A DNA stretch of 64,000 bases, taken from positions 62,001 through 126,000 of the forward strand of contig NZ_BMTS01000003.1 of assembly GCF_014649795.1 (NCBI RefSeq). Reading direction: 5' to 3'. The translations under genes were made by a program, and so were the position numbers. Below, one piece after another: positions 35,420-42,622 of this stretch. The notes beneath the pieces were generated by a model. The model was not told the origin of the DNA, did no database searches, and saw only the letters and a list, made by a program, of their open reading frames with translations. The stretch's first letter is position 1; each line of letters starts with the position of its first letter. This DNA comes from Streptomyces melanogenes (GTDB lineage: Bacteria; Actinomycetota; Actinomycetes; Streptomycetales; Streptomycetaceae).

Positions 35420-35810
35420 GCTGTTCCTTCGCTGTCGGGGGCGGGCGGGGTTGGTGCGCCGCATCCCATCGTGGACCGCGAGGACGCAAACGTCATCTCT
35501 ACCGAGGGGTAACGAGGTGTGCGGCCGCCCAAATCGCAACCTTACGCCCAAGCCGTGCGTGTGTTCCCCAAAGGGCGCGTCACCCCGATTGGCGTACGCA
35601 CGGAGCAGAAGCGTGCAAACTATCTGCAAGGGTGTGGGATGAATCACCACCGGGCCCGGGTTCGCCCCTGACTGGGGGCACAGTGCACCCCAAAGGGCGG
35701 GTTCGGGGGCCTGGTACTTGCGCGATTCGTCCCGCCCGTGTGGACTACGCCCAAGCCTCGCGCGTGCGTGGGGCCGCATTACTTACCGAATCAAGATCAG
35801 GAGGCAAGCC
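35420..35810. promoter_or_regulatory. Divergent control region of aceE and the DUF3052 gene
   Basis: 391 bp without a gene. Two motifs occur twice in direct orientation: TACGCCCAAGCC (35543-35554, 35746-35757) and CCCCAAAGGGCG (35566-35577, 35688-35699). A short dyad TGCAAACTATCTGCA lies at about 35613. The spacing suggests binding sites for one regulator at each end; the regulator is unknown. Confidence 0.45.
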
Positions 35811-36233
35811 GTGAGCGCGACCGCGGACCACGCGGAGGAGCGGACCAACCCGGCCGTCAGGCTGGGGTTCGAGCCCGGACAGGTGGTCCAGGAGATCGGT
35901 TACGACGAAGACGTCGACCAGGATCTCCGCGAGGGCATCGAGTCCCTGATTGGCCAGGACATCGTCGACGAGGACTATGACGACGTCGCCGACGTCGTCG
36001 TGCTCTGGTTCCGCGACGAGGACGGCGACCTTACGGACGCCCTGGTCGACGCCATCGGTCTGCTGGAGGACGGCGGCACCATCTGGCTGCTGACCCCCAA
36101 GACCGGCCGGGACGGATACATCGAGCCCAGCGACATCAGCGACGCCGCGCAGACTGCCGGCCTCTCCATGGCCAAGAGCATCAGCGTGGGCAAGGACTGG
36201 TCGGGCACCCGACTCAAGTCCGGCAAGCGCTGA
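35811..36233 (+). CDS. DUF3052 family protein
   Basis: 140 residues, very acidic in the centre (YDEDVDQDLREGIESL, DIVDEDYDDVADVVVLWFRDEDGDL). The fold seen in DUF3052 resembles a Rossmann-like domain with VVVLWF and GTIWLLTPKTGRDGYIEPSDI. The C-terminus (SISVGKDWSGTRLKSGKR) is basic and family-typical. Function is not established; it is conserved in actinobacteria beside aceE. The start GTG 35811 has GGAGG 6 nt upstream. Confidence 0.88.
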   Translation: MSATADHAEERTNPAVRLGFEPGQVVQEIGYDEDVDQDLREGIESLIGQDIVDEDYDDVADVVVLWFRDEDGDLTDALVDAIGLLEDGGTIWLLTPKTGRDGYIEPSDISDAAQTAGLSMAKSISVGKDWSGTRLKSGKR

Positions 36234-36246
36234 CCCCTCCACGCCC

Positions 36247-36281
36247 CAGGGCCCCCACCGGCACCGCCGGTGGGGGCCCTG
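36247..36281 (+). terminator. Intrinsic terminator after the DUF3052 gene
   Basis: 16-bp perfect arms CAGGGCCCCCACCGGC (36247-36262) and complement (36266-36281), loop ACC. Confidence 0.87.
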
Positions 36282-36353
36282 TGCGTAGGGTGGGGGCACC
36301 GTGACGGTCCACCGCGGCCGTCGGACCGGACCCACAGAAGGGAAGGCGTTTCC

Positions 36354-36812
36354 ATGGCGATCGAGGTCGGCACCAAGGCCCCGGACTTCGAGCTGAAGGA
36401 CAACCACGGCCGGACCGTGAAGCTCTCGGACTTCCGCGGCGAGAAGAACGTGGTGCTCCTCTTCTACCCGTTCGCCTTCACCGGCGTCTGCACGGGCGAG
36501 CTGTGCGCGCTGCGCGACAACCTGCCGCAGTTCACCGACCGCGACACCCAGCTGCTCGCCGTCTCCAACGACTCGATCCACACGCTGCGCGTCTTCGCCG
36601 AGCAGGAGGGCCTGGAGTACCCGCTGCTCTCGGACTTCTGGCCGCACGGCGAGGTCAGCCGCGCGTACGGGGTCTTCGACGAGGAGAAGGGCTGCGCGGT
36701 GCGCGGCACCTTCGTCATCGACAAGGACGGCGTGGTCCGCTGGACCGTCGAGAACGGCCTGCCGGACGCCCGGGACCTCAATGACTACGTCAAGGCGCTC
36801 GACACCCTGTGA
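36354..36812 (+). CDS. Peroxiredoxin, AhpE-like
   Basis: 152 residues. Thioredoxin-fold peroxidase that reduces H2O2 and organic peroxides in the cytosol. The peroxidatic Cys46 lies in [10 protein letters not shown], with a second Cys51 as in actinobacterial AhpE-type enzymes. Conserved Arg ([14 protein letters not shown], about 119-132) is present. The start ATG 36354 follows GAAGGGAAGG. It sits just upstream of the terD genes; oxidative and tellurite stress are biologically linked, but cotranscription is not shown. Confidence 0.92.
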   Translation: MAIEVGTKAPDFELKDNHGRTVKLSDFRGEKNVVLLFYPFAFTGVCTGELCALRDNLPQFTDRDTQLLAVSNDSIHTLRVFAEQEGLEYPLLSDFWPHGEVSRAYGVFDEEKGCAVRGTFVIDKDGVVRWTVENGLPDARDLNDYVKALDTL

Positions 36813-36841
36813 ACCTTCGGCCGAATCGCCTGTTTGAGGCG

Positions 36842-36868
36842 GGAACCGGTCACTAGGATCCAGACGTT
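36842..36868 (+). promoter_or_regulatory. Candidate ECF-sigma promoter of the first terD gene
   Basis: GGAAC (36842-36846), 19-bp gap, GTT (36866-36868), 67 bp upstream of the terD start. This resembles SigR/SigE-type promoters (GGAAT or GGAAC, 18-19 bp, GTT). It also lies within 60 bp of the peroxiredoxin stop. Inference only. Confidence 0.35.
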
Positions 36869-36934
36869 GATCCGATGCCAACGCACGACGGGGACGCTGA
36901 ACTGAGCCGGCCCCTCACACCAATGGGAGGACTC

Positions 36935-37510
36935 GTGGGAGTCAGCCTCAGCAAGGGCGGCAACGTCTCGCTGACCAAGGCCGCCCCCAACCTGACCGCG
37001 GTCATCGTCGGTCTGGGCTGGGACGCTCGTACCACCACCGGGGGTGACTTCGACCTGGACGCCAGCGCACTGCTGACCAACGACCAGGGCAAGGTCGCCA
37101 ACGACTCGAACTTCGTCTTCTTCAACAACCTCAAGAGCCCCGACGGCTCCGTCGAGCACCAGGGTGACAACCTCACCGGTGAGGGCGAGGGCGACGACGA
37201 GGTCATCAAGGTGAACCTGGCCGGTGTCCCGGCCGACGTTCACAAGATCGTGTTCCCGGTCTCGATCTACGAGGCCGAGAGCCGCCAGCAGTCGTTCGGC
37301 CAGGTCCGCAACGCGTACATCCGCGTGGTGAACCAGGCCGACAACACCGAGCTCGCCCGGTACGACCTGAGCGAGGACGCCTCGACGGAGACCGCCATGG
37401 TCTTCGGCGAGCTGTACCGCAACGGGGCGGAGTGGAAGTTCCGCGCCATCGGCCAGGGGTACGCGTCGGGTCTGCGCGGCATCGCGCAGGACTTCGGCGT
37501 CAACGTCTGA
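36935..37510 (+). CDS. terD: TerD-family stress protein, copy 1
   Basis: 191 residues. TerD domains are Ca2+-binding beta-sandwiches linked to tellurite, phage and other envelope stresses. The signature (G)[16 protein letters not shown] is at the N-terminus, followed by the calcium-ligand segment [12 protein letters not shown] (about 35-46) and [13 protein letters not shown] (about 77-89). The C-terminus [16 protein letters not shown] is also typical. The start GTG 36935 has GGGAGG about 4-5 nt upstream. It is followed by a strong hairpin and a second terD about 64% identical by eye. Confidence 0.94.
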   Translation: MGVSLSKGGNVSLTKAAPNLTAVIVGLGWDARTTTGGDFDLDASALLTNDQGKVANDSNFVFFNNLKSPDGSVEHQGDNLTGEGEGDDEVIKVNLAGVPADVHKIVFPVSIYEAESRQQSFGQVRNAYIRVVNQADNTELARYDLSEDASTETAMVFGELYRNGAEWKFRAIGQGYASGLRGIAQDFGVNV

Positions 37511-37525
37511 GCCGTCGCTCTCTCC

Positions 37526-37560
37526 CGTCCGGCGCCGCACTCCCCGTGCGGCGCCGGACG
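37526..37560 (+). terminator. Hairpin between the two terD genes
   Basis: 15-bp perfect arms CGTCCGGCGCCGCAC and complement, loop TCCCC, 16 bp after the first terD. It may reduce readthrough into the second copy. Confidence 0.85.
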
Positions 37561-37602
37561 CGCTCAACCCTTCGTCCGTCACTCAGGGGAGGACTCACGA
37601 TC

Positions 37603-38178
37603 ATGGGCGTCACGCTCGCCAAGGGGGGCAATGTCTCCCTGTCCAAGGCCGCACCGAACCTCACCCAGGTGCTGGTCGGCCTCGGCTGGGACGCGCGTTC
37701 CACCACCGGGGCCGACTTCGACCTCGACGCCAGCGCACTGCTGTGCGCCAACGGCCGGGTGCTCGGCGACGAGTACTTCGTCTTCTACAACAACCTGACG
37801 AGCCCCGAAGGCTCGGTCGAGCACACCGGGGACAACCTGACGGGTGAGGGCGAGGGCGACGACGAGTCGCTGATCGTCGACCTGACGAAGGTGCCGGCCG
37901 GCTGCGACAAGATCATCTTCCCGGTCTCCATCCATGAGGCGGACGCCCGCGGCCAGGCGTTCGGCCAGGTCAGCAATGCCTTCATCCGGGTGGTCAACCA
38001 GGCCGACGGCAAGGAGCTCGCGCGCTACGACCTGAGCGAGGACGCCTCCACCGAGACCGCGATGATCTTCGGCGAGCTCTACCGCTACGGCGGCGAGTGG
38101 AAGTTCCGTGCAGTGGGTCAGGGGTACGCGTCCGGACTGCGGGGGATCGCTCTAGACTTCGGGGTCAACGTTTCGTAA
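37603..38178 (+). CDS. terD: TerD-family stress protein, copy 2
   Basis: 191 residues, colinear with the preceding TerD over its full length. It keeps the [12 protein letters not shown] and [13 protein letters not shown] calcium-ligand segments and the C-terminal [16 protein letters not shown]. It differs by two Cys residues (CANG about 48, GCDK about 101). The start ATG 37603 has GGGGAGG about 9 nt upstream. A tandem duplication is the likely origin. Confidence 0.94.
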   Translation: MGVTLAKGGNVSLSKAAPNLTQVLVGLGWDARSTTGADFDLDASALLCANGRVLGDEYFVFYNNLTSPEGSVEHTGDNLTGEGEGDDESLIVDLTKVPAGCDKIIFPVSIHEADARGQAFGQVSNAFIRVVNQADGKELARYDLSEDASTETAMIFGELYRYGGEWKFRAVGQGYASGLRGIALDFGVNVS

Positions 38179-38217
38179 AGCCGTGCCCAAGTAGGGTGCG
38201 GCGCGGGGGGAGACCCT

Positions 38218-38239
38218 CCCCCAGACGTCCGTCTGGGGG
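38218..38239 (+). terminator. Hairpin between the second terD and the terC-like gene
   Basis: Arms CCCCCAGAC and GTCTGGGGG with a GTCC loop, a common Streptomyces hairpin (GGGGGACCCCC-type surroundings). It may be an attenuator because it lies only 29 bp before the next start. Confidence 0.7.
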
Positions 38240-38267
38240 GACCCCGCCTAGCTAGATGGGGAAGTCA

Positions 38268-39413
38268 GTGATTCTGAAAACCTTCGGCTGGTCATTCGTG
38301 ATCACTGCGGTCGGTCTGGCCCTGGCAGTGCTCTACGACGGCTGGACCGCCTTCGGGATCGTGGCGATCCTGTCCATCCTCGAAATCTCGCTGTCGTTCG
38401 ACAACGCGGTGGTCAACGCCGGAATCCTGAAGAAGATGAACGCCTTCTGGCAGAAGATCTTCCTCACGATCGGTGTGCTCATCGCCGTCTTCGGCATGCG
38501 GCTGGTCTTCCCCGTCGTCATCGTCGCCATCAGCGCCAAGATCGGCCCCATCGAGGCCGTCAACCTCGCGCTGAACGAGAAGGAGCACTACAAGGAACTG
38601 GTGACCGACGCGCACGCGTCGATCGCCGCCTTCGGTGGCATGTTCCTGCTCATGATCTTCCTGGACTTCATCTTCGAGGACCGGGACATCCAGTGGCTGC
38701 GCTGGATCGAGCGGCCGCTGGCCAAGCTCGGCAAGGTCGACATGCTCTCGGTCGCCATCGCCCTCGGCGTCCTGCTCGTCTCCTCGATGACCTTCGCGAC
38801 CCACGCCCACCTGCACGGCGGGGCGCACGCCGACAAGGGTGAGACGGTCCTCATCTCCGGCATCGCCGGTCTGATCACGTACATGATCGTGGGCGGCCTC
38901 TCCGGCTACTTCGAGGACAAGCTGGAGGAAGAGGAGGAAGCCGAGCTGGAGGCCGAGGAAGCGGCCAAGAAGAGCGGCAAGGGCGGCGCCTCGGCGGTCC
39001 TGCTGGCCGGCAAGGCCGCGTTCTTCATGTTCCTCTACCTCGAGGTCCTGGACGCCTCGTTCTCCTTCGACGGCGTCATCGGCGCCTTCGCCATCACCAA
39101 CGACATCGTCCTGATGGCGCTCGGCCTCGGCATCGGCGCCATGTACGTGCGGTCCCTCACGGTCTACCTGGTCCGCCAGGGCACCCTCGACGACTACGTC
39201 TACCTGGAGCACGGCGCGCACTACGCGATCGGCGCCCTCGCCGTGATCCTCCTGGTCACCATCCAGTACGAGATCAACGAGGTCATCACCGGCCTCGTCG
39301 GCGTCGTCCTGATCGCCTGGTCCTTCTGGTCCTCGGTGCGCCGCAACAAGCGGATCGCCGCGGAGGGCGGCGGGGATTTCAGTGAGAAGGCGGAAGTCTC
39401 CACGGGGGTCTGA
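38268..39413 (+). CDS. TerC-like integral membrane protein (DUF475)
   Basis: 381 residues with about eight to nine membrane segments. The TerC-type motif ILEISLSFDNAVVNAGIL (about 37-54) recurs in inverted form as YLEVLDASFSFDGVIGAF (about 255-272), giving an internal two-fold repeat with acidic residues in the membrane. A charged cytoplasmic loop (EDKLEEEEEAELEAEEAAKK, about 215-234) divides the halves, and a His-rich loop (HAHLHGGAH) may bind metal. It probably forms a membrane metal-sensing or transport complex with TerD proteins. GTG 38268 is favoured (GGGGAAG 5 nt upstream); ATG 38256 is possible. Confidence 0.88.
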   Translation: MILKTFGWSFVITAVGLALAVLYDGWTAFGIVAILSILEISLSFDNAVVNAGILKKMNAFWQKIFLTIGVLIAVFGMRLVFPVVIVAISAKIGPIEAVNLALNEKEHYKELVTDAHASIAAFGGMFLLMIFLDFIFEDRDIQWLRWIERPLAKLGKVDMLSVAIALGVLLVSSMTFATHAHLHGGAHADKGETVLISGIAGLITYMIVGGLSGYFEDKLEEEEEAELEAEEAAKKSGKGGASAVLLAGKAAFFMFLYLEVLDASFSFDGVIGAFAITNDIVLMALGLGIGAMYVRSLTVYLVRQGTLDDYVYLEHGAHYAIGALAVILLVTIQYEINEVITGLVGVVLIAWSFWSSVRRNKRIAAEGGGDFSEKAEVSTGV

Positions 39414-39453
39414 ATCCGTGGTGTGACCCGTCGACGATTGCGGAACGCTCTGA

Positions 39454-39493
39454 GCGGGGCGGCCGGGAGGTTCGCGCCTTCCGGCCGCCCCGC
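39454..39493 (+). terminator. Intrinsic terminator after the terC-like gene
   Basis: 13-bp perfect arms GCGGGGCGGCCGG and complement (39481-39493) with a 14-nt loop, 40 bp after the stop. Confidence 0.82.
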
Positions 39494-39546
39494 CGTTCTT
39501 CTGATGCGGGGCCGTTCACTGTGGTTCGTATAGGGGTGGGGAACAG

Positions 39547-40281
39547 ATGGCCTTCTGGGACAGCCTGCTGCGCGGCAGGCCCTCGGCGCAGTTCGACACG
39601 GGCAGCGCCGCGAGCAACGCCATCGAGCTGACCAAACGGCACCCGGTGGTCTCGCTCGGCAAGCAGGGCGCCAACTCCGGGTCCCTGCGCGTCAACCTGT
39701 CGTGGCGGATGCGCACCTCCGACTTCGGCGGCCGGTCGGGGTCCAGCGTGCTGCGGCACCCGTTCAAGATGTTCAAGCCGGACGTGGTCCAGGCGCACAC
39801 CCAGGGCGTGGTCAACGTCGACCTCGACCTCGGCTGCCTCTACGAGCTGAACGACGGCTCCAAGGGCGTGGTGCAGCCGCTCGGCGGCTTCTTCGGCGCC
39901 ACCAACGCGGCGCCGTACGTCCAGCTCAGCGGCGACGACCGGTTCGGCTCGCCGTCCGGCGAGACGATCTACGTCAACCTCGACCACCGCGAGTCCATCA
40001 AGCGGCTGCTGGTCTTCGTCTACATCTACGACCAGACGCCCGCCTTCGACCGTACGCACGCCAAGGTCACGCTCTACCCGAGCAACGGCCCGCGCATAGA
40101 GATCGACCTGGACGAGCACGCCCCGCAGGCCCGCTCCTGCGCGGTCGTCACCATCGAGAACGTCAAGGGGGACATGGTCGTGCGGCGCGAGGTGAAGTTC
40201 GTGTACGGCTTCCAGGCCGAGCTGGACCGGCTCTACGGATGGGGGCTCCAGTGGGGGCGCGGCTACAAGACGAAGGCCTGA
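39547..40281 (+). CDS. TerD-domain protein, divergent long form
   Basis: 244 residues. The N-terminus (MAFWDSLLRGRPSAQFDTGSAASNAIELTKRHPVVSL) is unlike TerD, but the core fits the fold: SLRVNLSWRMRTSDFGG, NVDLDLGCLYELNDGSKG (about 91-108, replacing DLDASALL), then VQLSGDDRFGSPSGE and the strand-rich C-terminus AVVTIENVKGDMVVRREVKFVYG. It resembles the TerA/TerF-like members that accompany TerD proteins. It follows the terC-like gene with a terminator between and is convergent with the next TerD gene. Ca2+ binding is likely but weaker evidence than for the two short TerDs. Confidence 0.82.
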   Translation: MAFWDSLLRGRPSAQFDTGSAASNAIELTKRHPVVSLGKQGANSGSLRVNLSWRMRTSDFGGRSGSSVLRHPFKMFKPDVVQAHTQGVVNVDLDLGCLYELNDGSKGVVQPLGGFFGATNAAPYVQLSGDDRFGSPSGETIYVNLDHRESIKRLLVFVYIYDQTPAFDRTHAKVTLYPSNGPRIEIDLDEHAPQARSCAVVTIENVKGDMVVRREVKFVYGFQAELDRLYGWGLQWGRGYKTKA

Positions 40282-40303
40282 GAGTGCGCCCGTGAGCGCG
40301 CCC

Positions 40304-40321
40304 GGCGGGCCACCGCCCGCC
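40304..40321. terminator. Short hairpin between convergent TerD-family genes
   Basis: Arms GGCGGGC and GCCCGCC with a CACC loop, between stops at 40281 and 40334. Confidence 0.55.
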
Positions 40322-40333
40322 CGGCCCCGCCCG

Positions 40334-41218
40334 TCACTGCCGGATGAACTGCGGCCCCATCGGCGGCAGCGTGAACTCCGGCTCTCCCGCGTGCGCCGCC
40401 ACCGGCTGCGGATAGCCGTAGCCGGACTGGGCGGAGGCGGGCTGCGGATAGCCGTACGAGGGCTGGTGCACGGGCGGGTGCTGCGGCGGCGCGGGGTGCG
40501 GATAGCCGTAGGAGGGCGGCGAGGCGGCCGGCAGCGGCGGCACATAGGGCTGGGTCTGCGGCTGCGGCCGGGCCGGGGGAGCGGCGTGCGGCTGCGGCAC
40601 GGACGCGGAGTGGCCGTGGGTCGACGCTTGGGCGCCGGACGAGCCGGTGTCCGCGCCCTCCTCGGCCCCGTCGCCGTCCTCGTCCACGGAGATCCCGTAC
40701 TCCGTCGCCAGGCCCACCAGACCGGTCGGATAGCCCTGCCCCACGGCGCGGAACTTCCACGCGTCGCCGCGCCGGTAGAGCTCGCCGCAGATGATCGCGG
40801 TCTCCTCGCCGGTCTCCGCCTTCACATCGAAGACGGCCAGCGGCTCGGCGACGACCGGCCCCGCGTCGTACAGCAGGACCCGCAGGTCACGGACGGATCC
40901 GAAGGTCGCGCCGTCCGAGGAGGCGGTGACCAGGACGCGGTCGACGGACGCGTCGAGCGCGGCCAGATCCGCCTCGATGGTGTCGGTCAGCCCGTCCCCG
41001 ACCCGCTTCTTGGGCAGCCGCCGCACCAGGCCCGAGGGGTGGCGCGGCTGGTTGTAGAAGACGAAGTCCTCGTCGGAGCGCACCCGGCCGTCGGCGGCGA
41101 GCAGCAGCGCCGAGGCGTCCACGTCCGGGACGTCGGCGCCCGGCGTCCAGCGGAGCACGGCCCTCACGGCCATGGCGTCCAGCGGGACGTTGGATCCCTT
41201 CAGCATCGCGTGCGTCAT
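40334..41218 (-). CDS. TerD-domain protein with low-complexity Tyr/Pro/Gln-rich tail
   Basis: 294 residues. The TerD domain occupies about 1-180: [37 protein letters not shown] (about 29-45), and [16 protein letters not shown] (about 147-162). The rest is disordered: an acidic patch ([12 protein letters not shown]), then [16 protein letters not shown], then three SYGYPxP-type repeats (YGYPHP, YGYPQP, YGYPQP) and [13 protein letters not shown]. Such tails can drive assembly or bind partners. The start ATG 41218 (MTHAML) is chosen. It is divergent from the CitE-like gene of the biosynthetic operon. Confidence 0.88.
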   Translation of the reverse strand: MTHAMLKGSNVPLDAMAVRAVLRWTPGADVPDVDASALLLAADGRVRSDEDFVFYNQPRHPSGLVRRLPKKRVGDGLTDTIEADLAALDASVDRVLVTASSDGATFGSVRDLRVLLYDAGPVVAEPLAVFDVKAETGEETAIICGELYRRGDAWKFRAVGQGYPTGLVGLATEYGISVDEDGDGAEEGADTGSSGAQASTHGHSASVPQPHAAPPARPQPQTQPYVPPLPAASPPSYGYPHPAPPQHPPVHQPSYGYPQPASAQSGYGYPQPVAAHAGEPEFTLPPMGPQFIRQ

Positions 41219-41291
41219 GGTCGCAATCCTGCCTTCCCGCCGCCCGCCCGGACAACGCGGGGGCCCGAGCGCGGCCTTGTCCCGCAGATGA

Positions 41292-41314
41292 GCGGTACGT
41301 ACGTTACGTACCGC
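41292..41314. promoter_or_regulatory. Perfect 23-bp palindrome in the Ter divergent promoter
   Basis: GCGGTACGTA-CGT-TACGTACCGC, ten paired bases each side, between the divergent TerD-tail gene and the CitE-like gene (74 bp from one start, 145 bp from the other). It fits a dimeric repressor site. A related TTACGTAC occurs again at about 41391. Confidence 0.6.
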
Positions 41315-41458
41315 GTCCGCCCGCGACACGGGAAGGGCGCGGGCGGGTTACCTGGATTTCACACCTGCGGGGAACTCGCGACATGTGTTCTTACGTACTA
41401 TTACCGGCCACCCACCCTCACTCAGTCCGGGCCATCGTTGCAGTACAGGGGAATCCAT

Positions 41459-42622
41459 ATGCGTCACTTCGGGCACGTTCCGCCTGCTGCTCGTAAGGAC
41501 CTGTTCCACCGGGAGCCCGCCGAGTTCAGCGCGGACTCTCCCGCGCGCGTGCTGTCCGCCGCCCTGGGGGCCACGCTCTACAGTCCCGCGACCCGCCCCA
41601 CGCTCGCCGACGACGTCCTCAAGCAGGCCCGCCGTGGTGTCGTGTCCATGGTGCTCTGCCTGGAGGATTCGATCGACGACGCCGAGGTGGCGGGGGCGGA
41701 GGCCAATCTGGTCCGCCAGTTCGCCGACCTCGACGCGCGCGGCGGACAGACCCCGCTGCTGTTCATCCGGGTCCGCGAGCCCGCCCAGATCCCCGATCTG
41801 GTGCAGCGGCTCGGCTCCTCGGTGCGGATGCTGTCCGGATTCGTACTTCCGAAGTTCACCGAGGAGCGTGGCGTGCCGTTCCTGGAGGCGCTCGGCGCGG
41901 CCGAGGCGGCCAGCGGGCGGCGGCTCTTCGCCATGCCGGTGCTCGAATCGCCCGAGCTGCTGCATCTGGAGACCCGCTGCGACACGCTGACCGGCATCGC
42001 CAGGACCGTCGACAAGTACCGCGAGCGGGTGCTGGCGCTGCGGCTGGGGGTGACCGACTTCTGCTCGGCGTACGGGCTGCGGCGCTCGCCGGACATGACG
42101 GCGTACGACGTGCAGATCGTGGCCGGGGTGATCGCGGACGTGGTCAACGTGCTCGGCCGCGCCGACGGCACGGGCTTCACGATCACCGGGCCGGTGTGGG
42201 AGTACTTCCGGCTCCAGGAGCGCATGTTCAAGCCCCAGCTGCGCCGCAGCCCCTTCCTTGAGGGGCGCGCGGAGGAGCTGCGCGACGCGCTGATCGAGCA
42301 CGACATCGACGGCCTGCTGCGCGAGATCGAGCTCGACCGCGCCAACGGGCTGCTCGGCAAGACCTGCATCCACCCCTCGCACGTGGTGCCGGTGCACGCG
42401 CTGTCGGTGGTCAGCCACGAGGAGTACAGCGACGCCCAGGACATCCTGCGGCCGGAGCGGGGCGGCGGCGGAGTGCTGCGCTCCGCGTATACGAACAAGA
42501 TGAACGAGGTGAAGCCGCACCGCGCGTGGGCCGAGCGGACTCTGCTGCGCGCCGAGGTCTTCGGCGTCGCCAACGAGGACACCGGCTTCGTGGAGCTGCT
42601 GACCGCCGGCCTGGCCGGATGA
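41459..42622 (+). CDS. HpcH/HpaI (CitE-like) lyase of the Ter biosynthetic operon
   Basis: 387 residues with a TIM-barrel citrate-lyase-beta/HpcH fold: VVSMVLCLEDSIDDAEV (about 61-77), TPLLFIRVREP (about 97-107), FVLPKFTEE, RLFAMPVLESPELLHLE (about 155-171), and KTCIHPSHVVPVHAL (about 300-314). Metal ligands (Glu in LED and VLES, Asp) are in place. In Ter systems this lyase is predicted to act in making a nucleoside-like metabolite together with phosphoribosyltransferases and a HAD enzyme (comparative-genomics proposal). ATG 41459 is the start. The stop overlaps the next ATG (ATGA). Confidence 0.88.
   Translation: MRHFGHVPPAARKDLFHREPAEFSADSPARVLSAALGATLYSPATRPTLADDVLKQARRGVVSMVLCLEDSIDDAEVAGAEANLVRQFADLDARGGQTPLLFIRVREPAQIPDLVQRLGSSVRMLSGFVLPKFTEERGVPFLEALGAAEAASGRRLFAMPVLESPELLHLETRCDTLTGIARTVDKYRERVLALRLGVTDFCSAYGLRRSPDMTAYDVQIVAGVIADVVNVLGRADGTGFTITGPVWEYFRLQERMFKPQLRRSPFLEGRAEELRDALIEHDIDGLLREIELDRANGLLGKTCIHPSHVVPVHALSVVSHEEYSDAQDILRPERGGGGVLRSAYTNKMNEVKPHRAWAERTLLRAEVFGVANEDTGFVELLTAGLAG

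Noticed and set aside
32537..35512. 991-residue open frame on the plus strand opposite aceE
   Set aside because: It is the antisense shadow of aceE. Long stop-free frames are expected at this GC content, composition is Arg/Val/Asp-rich low complexity, and no family motif appears.
36813..36934. Start of terD at GTG/ATG codons near 36875
   Set aside because: A strong GGGAGG precedes GTG 36935, which gives the conserved VGVSLSKGG start; upstream residues are not TerD-like.
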